Shown here piece after piece: positions 1-5,537 of a DNA stretch of 5,599 nt. Every line of letters begins with the position of its first letter. Within the stretch, counting starts at the first letter, position 1. A model generated the notes under the pieces. The model was not told where the DNA came from. It made no database searches and saw only the letters and a program-made list of their open reading frames with translations. This DNA comes from an uncultured Lachnospiraceae bacterium (GTDB lineage Bacteria > Bacillota > Clostridia > Lachnospirales > Lachnospiraceae). Location: positions 1 to 5,599 of the forward strand of contig CADCQU010000216.1 of the NCBI GenBank assembly GCA_902803635.1, read 5' to 3'. The position numbers were made by a program, and so were the translations under genes.

Positions 1-68
1 AACTTACGGGATTCTTCGCTTCGCTCAGAATGACAATGCCTTTGCATCGAAAATAGTCATTTCGTAAG
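1..68. repeat. Foldable dispersed repeat downstream of ligase copy 2
   Basis: Holds the motif ATTCTTCGCTTCGCTCAG, which resembles a short repeat I recall from many bacterial genomes (not searched). The segment has nested inverted pairs: CTTACG (3-8) with CGTAAG (63-68), ATTCT (11-15) with AGAAT (27-31), ATGAC (30-34) with GTCAT (56-60), and ATGC (36-39) with GCAT (44-47). It starts 26 bases past the stop of the ligase gene. No T-tract follows, so it is not a standard terminator. It may continue to the left of the window. Confidence 0.55.
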
Positions 69-93
69 GGCCGCCTGAACAGTAACATTTCTC

Positions 94-1410
94 TTACTGC
101 TGATACTCCGGGCATCTGTTCTCACACACGAGGTGCTTCCCCGAGGCCTGGTTCGGAATCTCGTCGACATACGTGACCGTAATCTCGGCATCATCGCCAA
201 GGTACCGGCGGTAGGAGGCCACGAGGCTCTCCTCGTCCACCTTCCCCTCCTCGCCGTTCACGAGGATCTCGTAGCGCGTCCGCTCCCACTGGATGCATTT
301 AGCCTGGCGCACCGTAGACTCCAAATCGATGAGCACGTTCATAAAGCAGTGGATCGACAGCGGCTCCCCCTTCGTATTAAAGAGAAGCGACCCGCGGCGG
401 CCGTAAATCTCCGTGAAATACCCGTGCTTCCGCCCCCGCTCGTCAATGACCTCGATATACTTGCCGGTGTCGCCCGTATCGTACCGGATCATCGGGAAGG
501 CCTTGTTGTAGTAATCCGTGACCACGATACGGCCCAGCTCGCCCTCCTCCACCGGCTCGTCGGAATCGAGCTTCAATATCTCAATTTTATAGTTAAAGAG
601 ATCGACAATGTAGCGATCCACCCCCTGCAGGTTCGCCGCGATAAAGCCATTCTCGTTGTTCCCGTACGAGAGCACCGGCGGGAAGCCGAACACCTCGCGG
701 ATGGCCTCCTCCGTCGCCTTCGGCAGGGCCTCACCCATCGAAAAGATAAACTCGACGCTCCATTTGGAGATATCCACGTTGTTCTTCTGGATGTATCCGA
801 CCAGCGCGGTCAGGGCGCTCGAATACGCCACGATTGCCTGGATTTTTTCCTTCTTTAATCTTTGGCAAATTCCCGCAAGCGCCTCGTCCCCCATATTTGA
901 GATGTCATACATCATCAAATTGTTGACGAAGCTCTTCTTTTTGGAAATGACGTTCTTGCCCTCGATCCAGACGCGGAATTCCGCCCGCCGCATGCCGAGG
1001 CGGAAGCCGTTGAGCTCGAATACCGTGAGCATGTTGGAGTAGACGTGCTCCATCTTCTCGCGGTCCGCGTAGACGAAAAATGGCACACCCGTGGAGCCGG
1101 AGGTGGTGAGGCGCGAAAGCTCCTCCACCCGCATCGCGTACTCGTCCGAGAGCAGCTCCTCCCGGTGGTCGACGTAGTCCGTCTTCTTCATCACCGGGAA
1201 GTCCACCAGCGACTCCCCCGCATTTGCATAAAACGCGCAGTGCTCCCGGGCATAGTCGAGGAGCTTTCTCACCCGGCGCTCCTCGTAATCGGGTGAAATC
1301 CCCGTCAGGAACCTCTTTTTATTCGCCTCCAGGAGCCGCTCCTTCCCGCCCCCGTGAAGCTTATCCAAGGTATTATACGCCGTTCTCCGCAAAACCTCTC
1401 CCGTCTGCAT
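94..1410 (-). CDS. PaaK/CapK-type adenylate-forming ligase, copy 2
   Basis: 438 aa, cytoplasmic, same family as the ligase at 3143-4456. Visible motifs: the phosphate-binding loop TTSGSTGVP at 102-110; YGNNENG at 249-255; IRYDTGD at 308-314; and VDEIPNQASGK at 415-425 with the putative catalytic Lys425. The two ligases align almost without gaps: EILKLDSDEP occupies residues 277-286 in both, and 29 of 44 residues match over 277-320, while the N-terminal and acid-pocket regions differ much more. They therefore look like old paralogues with different substrates rather than a recent duplication. The ATG at 1410 is preceded by AGGAG with a nine-base gap, a clear ribosome site. The gene is separated from the flippase gene by about 256 bases of repeats and may have its own weak promoter. 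The closest named relative by motif is phenylacetate-CoA ligase, but phenylacetate catabolism is not suggested by the context; glycan acylation is an inference. Confidence 0.86.
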   Translation of the reverse strand: MQTGEVLRRTAYNTLDKLHGGGKERLLEANKKRFLTGISPDYEERRVRKLLDYAREHCAFYANAGESLVDFPVMKKTDYVDHREELLSDEYAMRVEELSRLTTSGSTGVPFFVYADREKMEHVYSNMLTVFELNGFRLGMRRAEFRVWIEGKNVISKKKSFVNNLMMYDISNMGDEALAGICQRLKKEKIQAIVAYSSALTALVGYIQKNNVDISKWSVEFIFSMGEALPKATEEAIREVFGFPPVLSYGNNENGFIAANLQGVDRYIVDLFNYKIEILKLDSDEPVEEGELGRIVVTDYYNKAFPMIRYDTGDTGKYIEVIDERGRKHGYFTEIYGRRGSLLFNTKGEPLSIHCFMNVLIDLESTVRQAKCIQWERTRYEILVNGEEGKVDEESLVASYRRYLGDDAEITVTYVDEIPNQASGKHLVCENRCPEYQQ

Positions 1411-1419
1411 TTTCTATAT

Positions 1420-1424
1420 CTCCT
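1420..1424 (-). promoter_or_regulatory. Ribosome binding site of ligase copy 2
   Basis: AGGAG on the minus strand, nine bases before the ATG at 1410, inside an AT-rich stretch (1411-1457) that separates the gene from the GC-rich repeats. Confidence 0.75.
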
Positions 1425-1431
1425 ATTTCTC

Positions 1432-1437
1432 ATTATA
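1432..1437 (-). promoter_or_regulatory. Candidate -10 box before ligase copy 2
   Basis: A perfect TATAAT on the minus strand, 21 bases before the ATG at 1410, in the only AT-rich part of the gap. At 17-base spacing the upstream hexamer is a poor -35 (GGGAAA); a TTGATA is present but only nine bases away, too close for a standard sigma-70 promoter. A start from here would leave a very short leader. Chance occurrence in AT-rich DNA is a real possibility. Confidence 0.25.
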
Positions 1438-1457
1438 CAAAAAATCTATCAATTTTT

Positions 1458-1490
1458 CCCCTCTCAGTCTGTAGACACTGAAAGTCTGCA
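1458..1490. repeat. Degenerate partial unit and left flank of repeat A1
   Basis: Begins with the same 12 bases as unit A (CCCCTCTCAGTC) but then diverges. Its last 13 bases (CTGAAAGTCTGCA) recur exactly before A3 at 3001-3013. It looks like a decayed unit A, or the conserved outer part of a longer repeat. Confidence 0.6.
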
Positions 1491-1538
1491 CCCCTCTCAG
1501 TCGGCTTCGCCGACAGCTCCCCCTTAGGGGGAGCCAAG
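1491..1538 (+). repeat. Repeat unit A, copy 1 (48 bases)
   Basis: Two hairpins: GTCGGC-TTC-GCCGAC, and a long one, GCTCCCCCT-T-AGGGGGAGC. Identical in all 48 bases to the copy at 1603-1650. With its left flank, it matches 3001-3051 perfectly for 51 bases (1478-1528), the match ending exactly where the A3 insertion begins. Lies between two same-strand genes, so it is probably transcribed. Confidence 0.9.
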
Positions 1539-1540
1539 TG

Positions 1541-1562
1541 GTAAGCGAACAAATAACCGCCT
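1541..1562. repeat. Spacer repeat preceding a B-type arm (copy 1)
   Basis: These 22 bases resemble 5538-5559 at 18 of 22 positions, and in both places the next sequence is CTCCTCTTGCCTCCCCCT. The conserved repeat therefore extends beyond the hairpin unit. Confidence 0.6.
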
Positions 1563-1665
1563 CTCCTCTTGCCTCCCCCTCAAGGGGGAGGTGGCACGGC
1601 GACCCCTCTCAGTCGGCTTCGCCGACAGCTCCCCCTTAGGGGGAGCCAAGTGTGACGGAGAGGGG
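1563..1665 (-). repeat. Repeat unit B, copy 1, interrupted by a unit A
   Basis: 1563-1602 matches the first 40 bases of the intact B unit at 2895-2951, apart from one extra A in the central loop. 1652-1665 matches its last 14 bases (GTGACGGAGAGGGG). Between them sits a complete unit A (1603-1650). The break falls in the GAA loop of the second B hairpin, and the four B bases AGCC at the junction are missing or merged with the AGCC of unit A. The right end is one base from the flippase stop codon. Confidence 0.75.
1603..1650 (+). repeat. Repeat unit A, copy 2 (48 bases), nested in B
   Basis: Identical to 1491-1538, only 64 bases away. With the following tail it is bracketed by a near-perfect inverted pair: CCCCTCTCAGTC at 1603-1614 and GACGGAGAGGGG at 1654-1665 (11 of 12 pairing). 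Confidence 0.9.
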
Positions 1666-1666
1666 C

Positions 1667-2863
1667 TTATTTTCTCCCCGCCCCATAGAATCCGAACACA
1701 AATACCGCCACGACGCGCACCACATTTGCGATGAGCACGGCCAGCGAAAAACCGGCAAGGCTTGCATTTGTCATCGTAAACACGAGGACGAGAATAACCG
1801 CCAGATGTGCGCACTGCAGGACCATTTGCCACTTCTCGGCCGTGAAGGTCAGGACCAGGATGAAGAGGTAGGCCGAGAAAAGCCCGAGAATCTGGCTCGC
1901 GTTCACCACGGGCAGGACGTCCACAACCGAGTGATAAATGTCCTCGCCATAGAAGAGGCGGAGGAAAATGGGCGCGGCTACCTGCACGGCCAGGAAGAAG
2001 ACCACGGCCACGCCAAAGCCGATGCCGACAAATTTCAGGAACGCGGACCTCGTGAGCCGCTTTTGCGTCTTCGTGAGGTACGAGATGATGATCGTGTTGA
2101 TCGGGGCCATGAAAAGAACCAGCGTCTTCCCGAGAAGCGAGGCTGTGTAGTAGAGCGTGAGGGCCGTGTTCCCGAGGAGGAACGGCAGAAGGATCCGGTC
2201 GATGTTGAGCGTCAGGTTCGTGATGGTGTACGAGAGCACCAGAATCCCGCCCCGGCGGAACGTCGCCTGAAAATGCTCGCTCCGCACGAAAAATTTTTTG
2301 AAAATGCTCCCGGTCGCCCCGAGGTAGATGAGGCAGAACGCCTCGCCGAGAAGAAAAATAATCGGCCAGAAGCCCGTGAAGAGGAAAATGCCGTAGCCAG
2401 CGACGTAGCCGAGGGTCAAAATGGCGTAGTACCGGAAGTATTTCCGATAATTGAGGTTCAGCCGGTACTCCACGTCCCCATAGTAGCGGAAAATGGTGAG
2501 CATGAAGAGGATGACGAGGACGACGGCAAAGGGAAAGCTCGTAAGCGAGTCTCTTCCTATAAATAAGCCAATCGCGGTGCCGATGCCGCCGAAAATAAGC
2601 AGCAGCCAGTCGTAATCGCCATTTGTCACCGGAAGGTCGCGGCGGACGACGAGGCGGCTGTTGTTGAGGGCCTGCCCCACCGACGGGCCGAGGATCGTTG
2701 CGATGCCCATGAGGAAGAGCAGCCCACCCAGCACCTCCGGCCCGAGCCTCCGGTTCAGGAGCGGGTAAATCGCCAGCTGCAGGACCCCGTTCATCAAAAG
2801 CCCTGCCCCGATCGTGTACGCTGTATTCCCAAGTATCTTTTTTTGTTGCGTATTATCTGCCAA
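1667..2863 (-). CDS. Wzx-like polysaccharide flippase (oligosaccharide transporter)
   Basis: 398 aa, very hydrophobic, with roughly 12 predicted membrane spans by eye (about 15-36, 43-62, 86-103, 109-126, 146-163, 165-183, 205-230, 236-261, 275-300, 312-340, 347-365 and 369-391). The layout matches the MOP superfamily, polysaccharide-export branch: an N-terminal KKILGNTAYTIGAGL-type helix entry, then a positively charged loop NRRLGPEVLG after the first span. Proteins of this kind flip lipid-linked glycan repeat units across the inner membrane. Sequence conservation in Wzx is poor, so the assignment rests on topology and on neighbours in a sugar cluster; substrate specificity cannot be read. 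At about 400 residues it is at the short end for the family, but no frameshift is visible. The start is a TTG: GAGG lies nine bases upstream of TTG at 2863. Another in-frame TTG at 2878 would add five residues. The gene is bounded tightly by repeats on both sides. Confidence 0.82.
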   Translation of the reverse strand: MADNTQQKKILGNTAYTIGAGLLMNGVLQLAIYPLLNRRLGPEVLGGLLFLMGIATILGPSVGQALNNSRLVVRRDLPVTNGDYDWLLLIFGGIGTAIGLFIGRDSLTSFPFAVVLVILFMLTIFRYYGDVEYRLNLNYRKYFRYYAILTLGYVAGYGIFLFTGFWPIIFLLGEAFCLIYLGATGSIFKKFFVRSEHFQATFRRGGILVLSYTITNLTLNIDRILLPFLLGNTALTLYYTASLLGKTLVLFMAPINTIIISYLTKTQKRLTRSAFLKFVGIGFGVAVVFFLAVQVAAPIFLRLFYGEDIYHSVVDVLPVVNASQILGLFSAYLFILVLTFTAEKWQMVLQCAHLAVILVLVFTMTNASLAGFSLAVLIANVVRVVAVFVFGFYGAGRK

Positions 2864-2872
2864 TTTCTTAAT

Positions 2873-2876
2873 CCTC
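2873..2876 (-). promoter_or_regulatory. Ribosome binding site of the flippase gene (decides a TTG start)
   Basis: GAGG on the minus strand with a nine-base gap to TTG at 2863. The competing TTG at 2878 overlaps this site and has only the repeat-derived GAGGAG (2895-2900) upstream, about 16 bases away. The 2863 start is therefore preferred. The site is short, so the call is moderate. Confidence 0.5.
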
Positions 2877-2894
2877 AATCTATATAATGCATTG

Positions 2895-2951
2895 CTCCTC
2901 TTGCCTCCCCCTCAGGGGGAGGTGGCACGGCGAAGCCGTGACGGAGAGGGG
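2895..2951 (-). repeat. Repeat unit B, intact copy (57 bases)
   Basis: Two hairpins: CCTCCCCCT-C-AGGGGGAGG and CACGGC-GAA-GCCGTG. Its reverse complement starts CCCCTCTCCGTC and follows the same plan as unit A, so A and B are diverged members of one family in opposite orientation. It lies just upstream of the flippase start; its GAGGAG end resembles a ribosome site but is probably too far from the TTG to serve. Confidence 0.85.
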
Positions 2952-2980
2952 CCTCGCTACTCTTCTGTAACAAAGACAGC

Positions 2981-3013
2981 TCCCTCTCATTCCGTAGCAG
3001 CTGAAAGTCTGCA
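2981..3013. repeat. Left flank of repeat A3, similar to 1458-1490
   Basis: A CCCTCTCA start, a GTAG core and an exact CTGAAAGTCTGCA end parallel the segment before A1. The rest of this gap (2952-2980) shows no gene or clear structure. Confidence 0.5.
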
Positions 3014-3140
3014 CCCCTCTCAGTCGGCTTCGCCGACAGCTCCCCCTTAGGAACTGTTCATCAATAACTCAGGAAATCTGCTTGTCTAAATTCCGCCCTG
3101 ACTGCGTTGTCGTCAGTCGGCGATGTTAGGGGGAGCCAAG
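3014..3140 (+). repeat. Repeat unit A, copy 3, split by an insertion
   Basis: 3014-3051 equals the first 38 bases of unit A and 3131-3140 equals its last 10. The 79 extra bases between them include a second copy of TTAGG. Removing 3052-3130 restores a perfect 48-base unit A. The unit ends two bases from the stop codon of ligase copy 1. Confidence 0.9.
3052..3125. mobile_element. 74-base MITE-like insertion with 5-base target duplication
   Basis: Flanked by direct TTAGG copies (3047-3051 and 3126-3130), where uninterrupted unit A has only one. That is the signature expected from transposition. The right half holds a hairpin at 3098-3120 (CTGACTGCG, loop TTGT, CGTCAGTCGG with one bulged T). 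No convincing terminal inverted repeats are seen and there is no coding capacity, so it would have to be moved in trans or be the remnant of a larger element. No second copy lies in this window. Confidence 0.65.
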
Positions 3141-3142
3141 GG

Positions 3143-4456
3143 TTATGTCCCGAGATACAGCGGGCACCTGTTTTCAATATATTTTCTCTTTCCAGAATTT
3201 AGTACGGGTATCTCATCCACGTATTTCAGGCAAATGTTCGCTCCCTCGCCGAAGTACGGGGTGATCCTCCGCAGAATCTCCGCCTCGTCCACATTTGCCG
3301 GGTCACCGTTGATCTCCAGCACGTAGTCGCGCACGTCCTCCTGGATGAACCGGTACTGCCGCACGCCGTCCACGTCCCAGAGGTTGTTCGTAATGACATA
3401 CGGCGTGAGCGGCCGCCCGTCCGCACTGTAGATCGTATCGCTCCGCCGGCCATAGAGCTCGGTAAGGTAGAGCCGCGTCCGCCCGCCCTTCTTCTGGTGC
3501 CGCGCGACCGCGAGGTCCCCGTTGTCGTAGCGAATGATCGGAAACGCATAGTTGTGGAGGTCGGTGATCACGATGCGCCCAAGCTCCCCGTCCTTCGCCG
3601 GCTCGTCGGAATCGAGCTTTAAAATCTCATAATGAAAGCTGGAGGAATCGATATAGTAGCACTCGCTGCCCGCCGGCTGCACGCCCATGATGCCATTTTC
3701 CTCGTTCGAGTACCAGGCCTGCACGGGACAGCCAAATTGCTCCGCGAGGCGCTGCCTCACGGGCTGGGGCATGCTCTCCGAAATCGGGATAATCGAGCGC
3801 ACCGCAAAATCCCGCCCGTCGATGTTATGGCGATCCATGCAGAGGCTGATTTCCGCGAGGGCCGAGGCATAGCCGAGAAGGCATTTGACCTTCTTCTTCT
3901 TAAAATCCGCAAGAAGCTTTACAATCGCCTCGTCGGAGAGGTCCGAGCTGTCGACCATGATCATGTTCTCGGCGAAGAGCCGAAGTGGGTTCTCCTTCAC
4001 GTTGTGGACCCAGACACGGATGAAGCCCATCTTCATGCCGACGTAGTAGCCGGCCATCGCACCCATGAACATCCCGTCGGCGCGGTTCCGGAGAATCTTG
4101 TCCGGATCCTGCAAAATCGTCAGCGGCGTTCCCGTAGAGCCGCTCGTGGACATTTTCCGGCAGCCTTTTCCGTCTCGATAGGTATCCGAGGTAAATGCCG
4201 CGTAGTCCGCACGAAAGCTGTCCTTGTTCACGATCGGCAGCTCCGAAAGCGGGGTGTCCGCCGCATATTTTTTATAGAAGGGAACCGTCCGCGTCGCATG
4301 GGCGATGAGCTTTCGGAGCTTCTCCTCCACGAGCGCGTCCTCCGTCCCCTGCTGGTAGGCCGTCTTCACGGCATCGTAATACTGCCGGAGCTTCCCGCCC
4401 TTCATCGCGTCCAATGCAAACAACCCGGCCCAACGGGCTTCCTCGTCAAATGACAT
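3143..4456 (-). CDS. PaaK/CapK-type adenylate-forming ligase, copy 1
   Basis: 437 aa, normal for the phenylacetate-CoA ligase (PaaK) branch of adenylate-forming enzymes. Members within polysaccharide clusters are often labelled CapK; they are expected to activate a carboxylic acid with ATP, giving an acyl-AMP and perhaps an acyl-CoA. Visible motifs: the phosphate-binding loop TSGSTGTP at 104-111; YSNEENG at 249-255, in the position of the adenine/aryl-binding motif; IRYDNGD at 308-314, with the ribose-binding Asp; and a C-terminal domain ending in VDEIPVLNSGK (413-423), where Lys423 fits the mobile catalytic lysine. No signal peptide or membrane span, so cytoplasmic. The start at 4456 follows GGAGG with an 8-base gap and lies inside the rfbG tail, overlapping it by 11 bases, which suggests translational coupling. 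An ATG 12 codons earlier (4492) has no good ribosome site. The substrate is unknown; acid decoration of a glycan is an inference from context. Confidence 0.87.
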   Translation of the reverse strand: MSFDEEARWAGLFALDAMKGGKLRQYYDAVKTAYQQGTEDALVEEKLRKLIAHATRTVPFYKKYAADTPLSELPIVNKDSFRADYAAFTSDTYRDGKGCRKMSTSGSTGTPLTILQDPDKILRNRADGMFMGAMAGYYVGMKMGFIRVWVHNVKENPLRLFAENMIMVDSSDLSDEAIVKLLADFKKKKVKCLLGYASALAEISLCMDRHNIDGRDFAVRSIIPISESMPQPVRQRLAEQFGCPVQAWYSNEENGIMGVQPAGSECYYIDSSSFHYEILKLDSDEPAKDGELGRIVITDLHNYAFPIIRYDNGDLAVARHQKKGGRTRLYLTELYGRRSDTIYSADGRPLTPYVITNNLWDVDGVRQYRFIQEDVRDYVLEINGDPANVDEAEILRRITPYFGEGANICLKYVDEIPVLNSGKRKYIENRCPLYLGT

Positions 4457-5522
4457 CGCCGTTACCTCCAAATAACTTCTCATACCGCGCAATCTGCGTA
4501 TCCATCATCTTCCGCACATCGCCTCCGACCGCGTACACCTTCGACCACTCTACGGTCGCCGCCACGGCCTCCTCGATGGAGAACACCGGCTTCCACCCGA
4601 AGGTGCCCTTTAAAAGCGAGCAGTCGAGCTTCAGGAAATTGGCCTCGTGCGGCCCGTTCATATCCTTCGCCTCCCACGAAAGCCCTTCTCCCCAGAGCGT
4701 GCAAAAAAGCTCCGCGAGCTTTCCGTTGGTCACGCAGTCCGCCTCGCCCGGCCCGACATTGTAGAAGCCCGCCTTCCCCGGATCCTCCGCCTGCTCCTTC
4801 GCAATCATGAGATATGCAAATAGAGGCTCCAACACATGCTGGTAGGGCCTCGTCGAATTCGGGTTGCGGAGCACGATTTTTTCCTTCGCGAGGGCCGCGC
4901 GGACGCAGTCCGGAACGATGCGGTCCGCCGCAAAATCGCCGCCCCCGATGACATTGCCCGCGCGGGCCGTCGAAACGGCGGGGCCATTTGCCTGGAAAAA
5001 GGACCGAATATAGCTGTGCGTCACAAGCTCCGAGCAGGACTTGCTGTTCGAGTAGGGGTCGTAGCCGTCGAGCGGTTCGTCCTCGCGATAGCCCCAGAGC
5101 CACTCGCGGTTGAGGTACACCTTGTCGGTCGTCACGTTGAGGACCGAGAGGATTCCCGGCGTTTGCCGCACGGCTTCCAGCAAATGCACGGTTCCCATGA
5201 CGTTGGTACTGTAGGTGCCCACGGGGTCGCGGTAGGACTCCCATACGATCGGCTGGGCCGCCAAATGCAGGACAATTTCGGGACGTGTTCTCTCGAAAAC
5301 CTTCAGCAGGCCTTCCATGTCCCGCACGTCCCCCGTGAAGCTCTGCATTTCTCGCGCGATGCCCGCCACCGCAAAGAGCGAGGGGTCCGTCGGCGGCTCC
5401 AGGGAGTACCCCGTCACCTCCGCACCGAAGAGCTGCAGGATCCGGCAAAGCCAGCTCCCCTTGAAGCCCGTATGCCCCGTCACCAACACACGTTTTCCCT
5501 TATAAAAACTGCGAAGATCCAT
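4446..5522 (-). CDS. rfbG: CDP-glucose 4,6-dehydratase
   Basis: 358 aa, the usual length for RfbG. It is an NAD-dependent extended short-chain dehydrogenase/reductase that converts CDP-glucose to CDP-4-keto-6-deoxyglucose in the cytoplasm, the first committed step toward CDP-3,6-dideoxyhexoses and related sugars of O-antigens. Visible motifs: the dinucleotide-binding loop TGHTGFKG at residues 15-22; HLAAQP at 86-91; the catalytic TTDK at 131-134 (Thr132, Asp133, Lys134); the YxxxK pair YSNSK at 157-161; and the family signatures RAGNVIGGGDF (187-197) and NSTRPYQHVLEPL (222-234). The TDK triad, rather than the TDE of dTDP-glucose dehydratase, supports the CDP-glucose assignment. The start at 5522 is set by AAAGGAG six bases upstream. 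An in-frame ATG at 5591 would add 23 residues that come from a repeat, so it is rejected. First gene seen in the operon; the partner cytidylyltransferase (rfbF) would be expected just outside the window to the right. Confidence 0.95.
   Translation of the reverse strand: MDLRSFYKGKRVLVTGHTGFKGSWLCRILQLFGAEVTGYSLEPPTDPSLFAVAGIAREMQSFTGDVRDMEGLLKVFERTRPEIVLHLAAQPIVWESYRDPVGTYSTNVMGTVHLLEAVRQTPGILSVLNVTTDKVYLNREWLWGYREDEPLDGYDPYSNSKSCSELVTHSYIRSFFQANGPAVSTARAGNVIGGGDFAADRIVPDCVRAALAKEKIVLRNPNSTRPYQHVLEPLFAYLMIAKEQAEDPGKAGFYNVGPGEADCVTNGKLAELFCTLWGEGLSWEAKDMNGPHEANFLKLDCSLLKGTFGWKPVFSIEEAVAATVEWSKVYAVGGDVRKMMDTQIARYEKLFGGNGDVI
4465..4469 (-). promoter_or_regulatory. Ribosome binding site of ligase copy 1, inside rfbG
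   Basis: GGAGG on the minus strand, eight bases before the ATG at 4456. It is embedded in the last codons of rfbG (in the Leu-Phe-Gly-Gly-Asn stretch), so ribosomes finishing rfbG pass directly over it. It decides the start at 4456 over the upstream in-frame ATGs at 4492 and 4483. Confidence 0.8.
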
Positions 5523-5528
5523 AGTAAT

Positions 5529-5535
5529 CTCCTTT
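5529..5535 (-). promoter_or_regulatory. Ribosome binding site of rfbG
   Basis: AAAGGAG, read on the minus strand, lies six bases before the ATG at 5522. It decides this start over the in-frame ATG at 5591, whose extra codons (Ala-Pro-Pro-Gly-Gly-Gly-Gly and onward) are just a translation of the neighbouring repeat. Confidence 0.85.
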
Positions 5536-5537
5536 AT

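Noticed and set aside
133..858. Plus-strand open frame opposite ligase copy 2 (and a similar one at 3632-4453 opposite copy 1)
   Set aside because: Both are antisense shadows of well-supported ligase genes, with no domain and no ribosome site of note.
1491..1665. Possible CRISPR-like array of repeats
   Set aside because: Units are palindromic, in both orientations and irregularly spaced or nested. There are no uniform spacers and no cas gene.
1411..1666. Rho-independent terminator between the flippase and ligase copy 2
   Set aside because: The hairpins are strong, but none is followed by a T-tract in the minus-strand direction.
1524..1832. Minus-strand frame through the repeats into the end of the flippase gene
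   Set aside because: Most of it is a translation of repeats A and B, and it overlaps the real gene in another frame.
1652..2566. Long plus-strand open frame (304 codons) rich in Arg, Glu and Asp
   Set aside because: It runs antisense to the flippase gene. Its charged, low-complexity composition is what the complement of a hydrophobic membrane protein gene gives. No recognisable domain.
1222..5270. Recurrent hexamer CATTTG/CAAATG as a possible DNA uptake signal
   Set aside because: Most of the copies checked fall where Asn is coded AAT before a codon starting with G, so codon context explains them. Flanking bases are not conserved.
4480..5448. Second long minus-strand frame (322 codons) overlapping rfbG
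   Set aside because: It is an alternative frame of rfbG with Gly/Arg/Ala-rich composition typical of GC-rich shadow frames; rfbG has clear catalytic motifs throughout.
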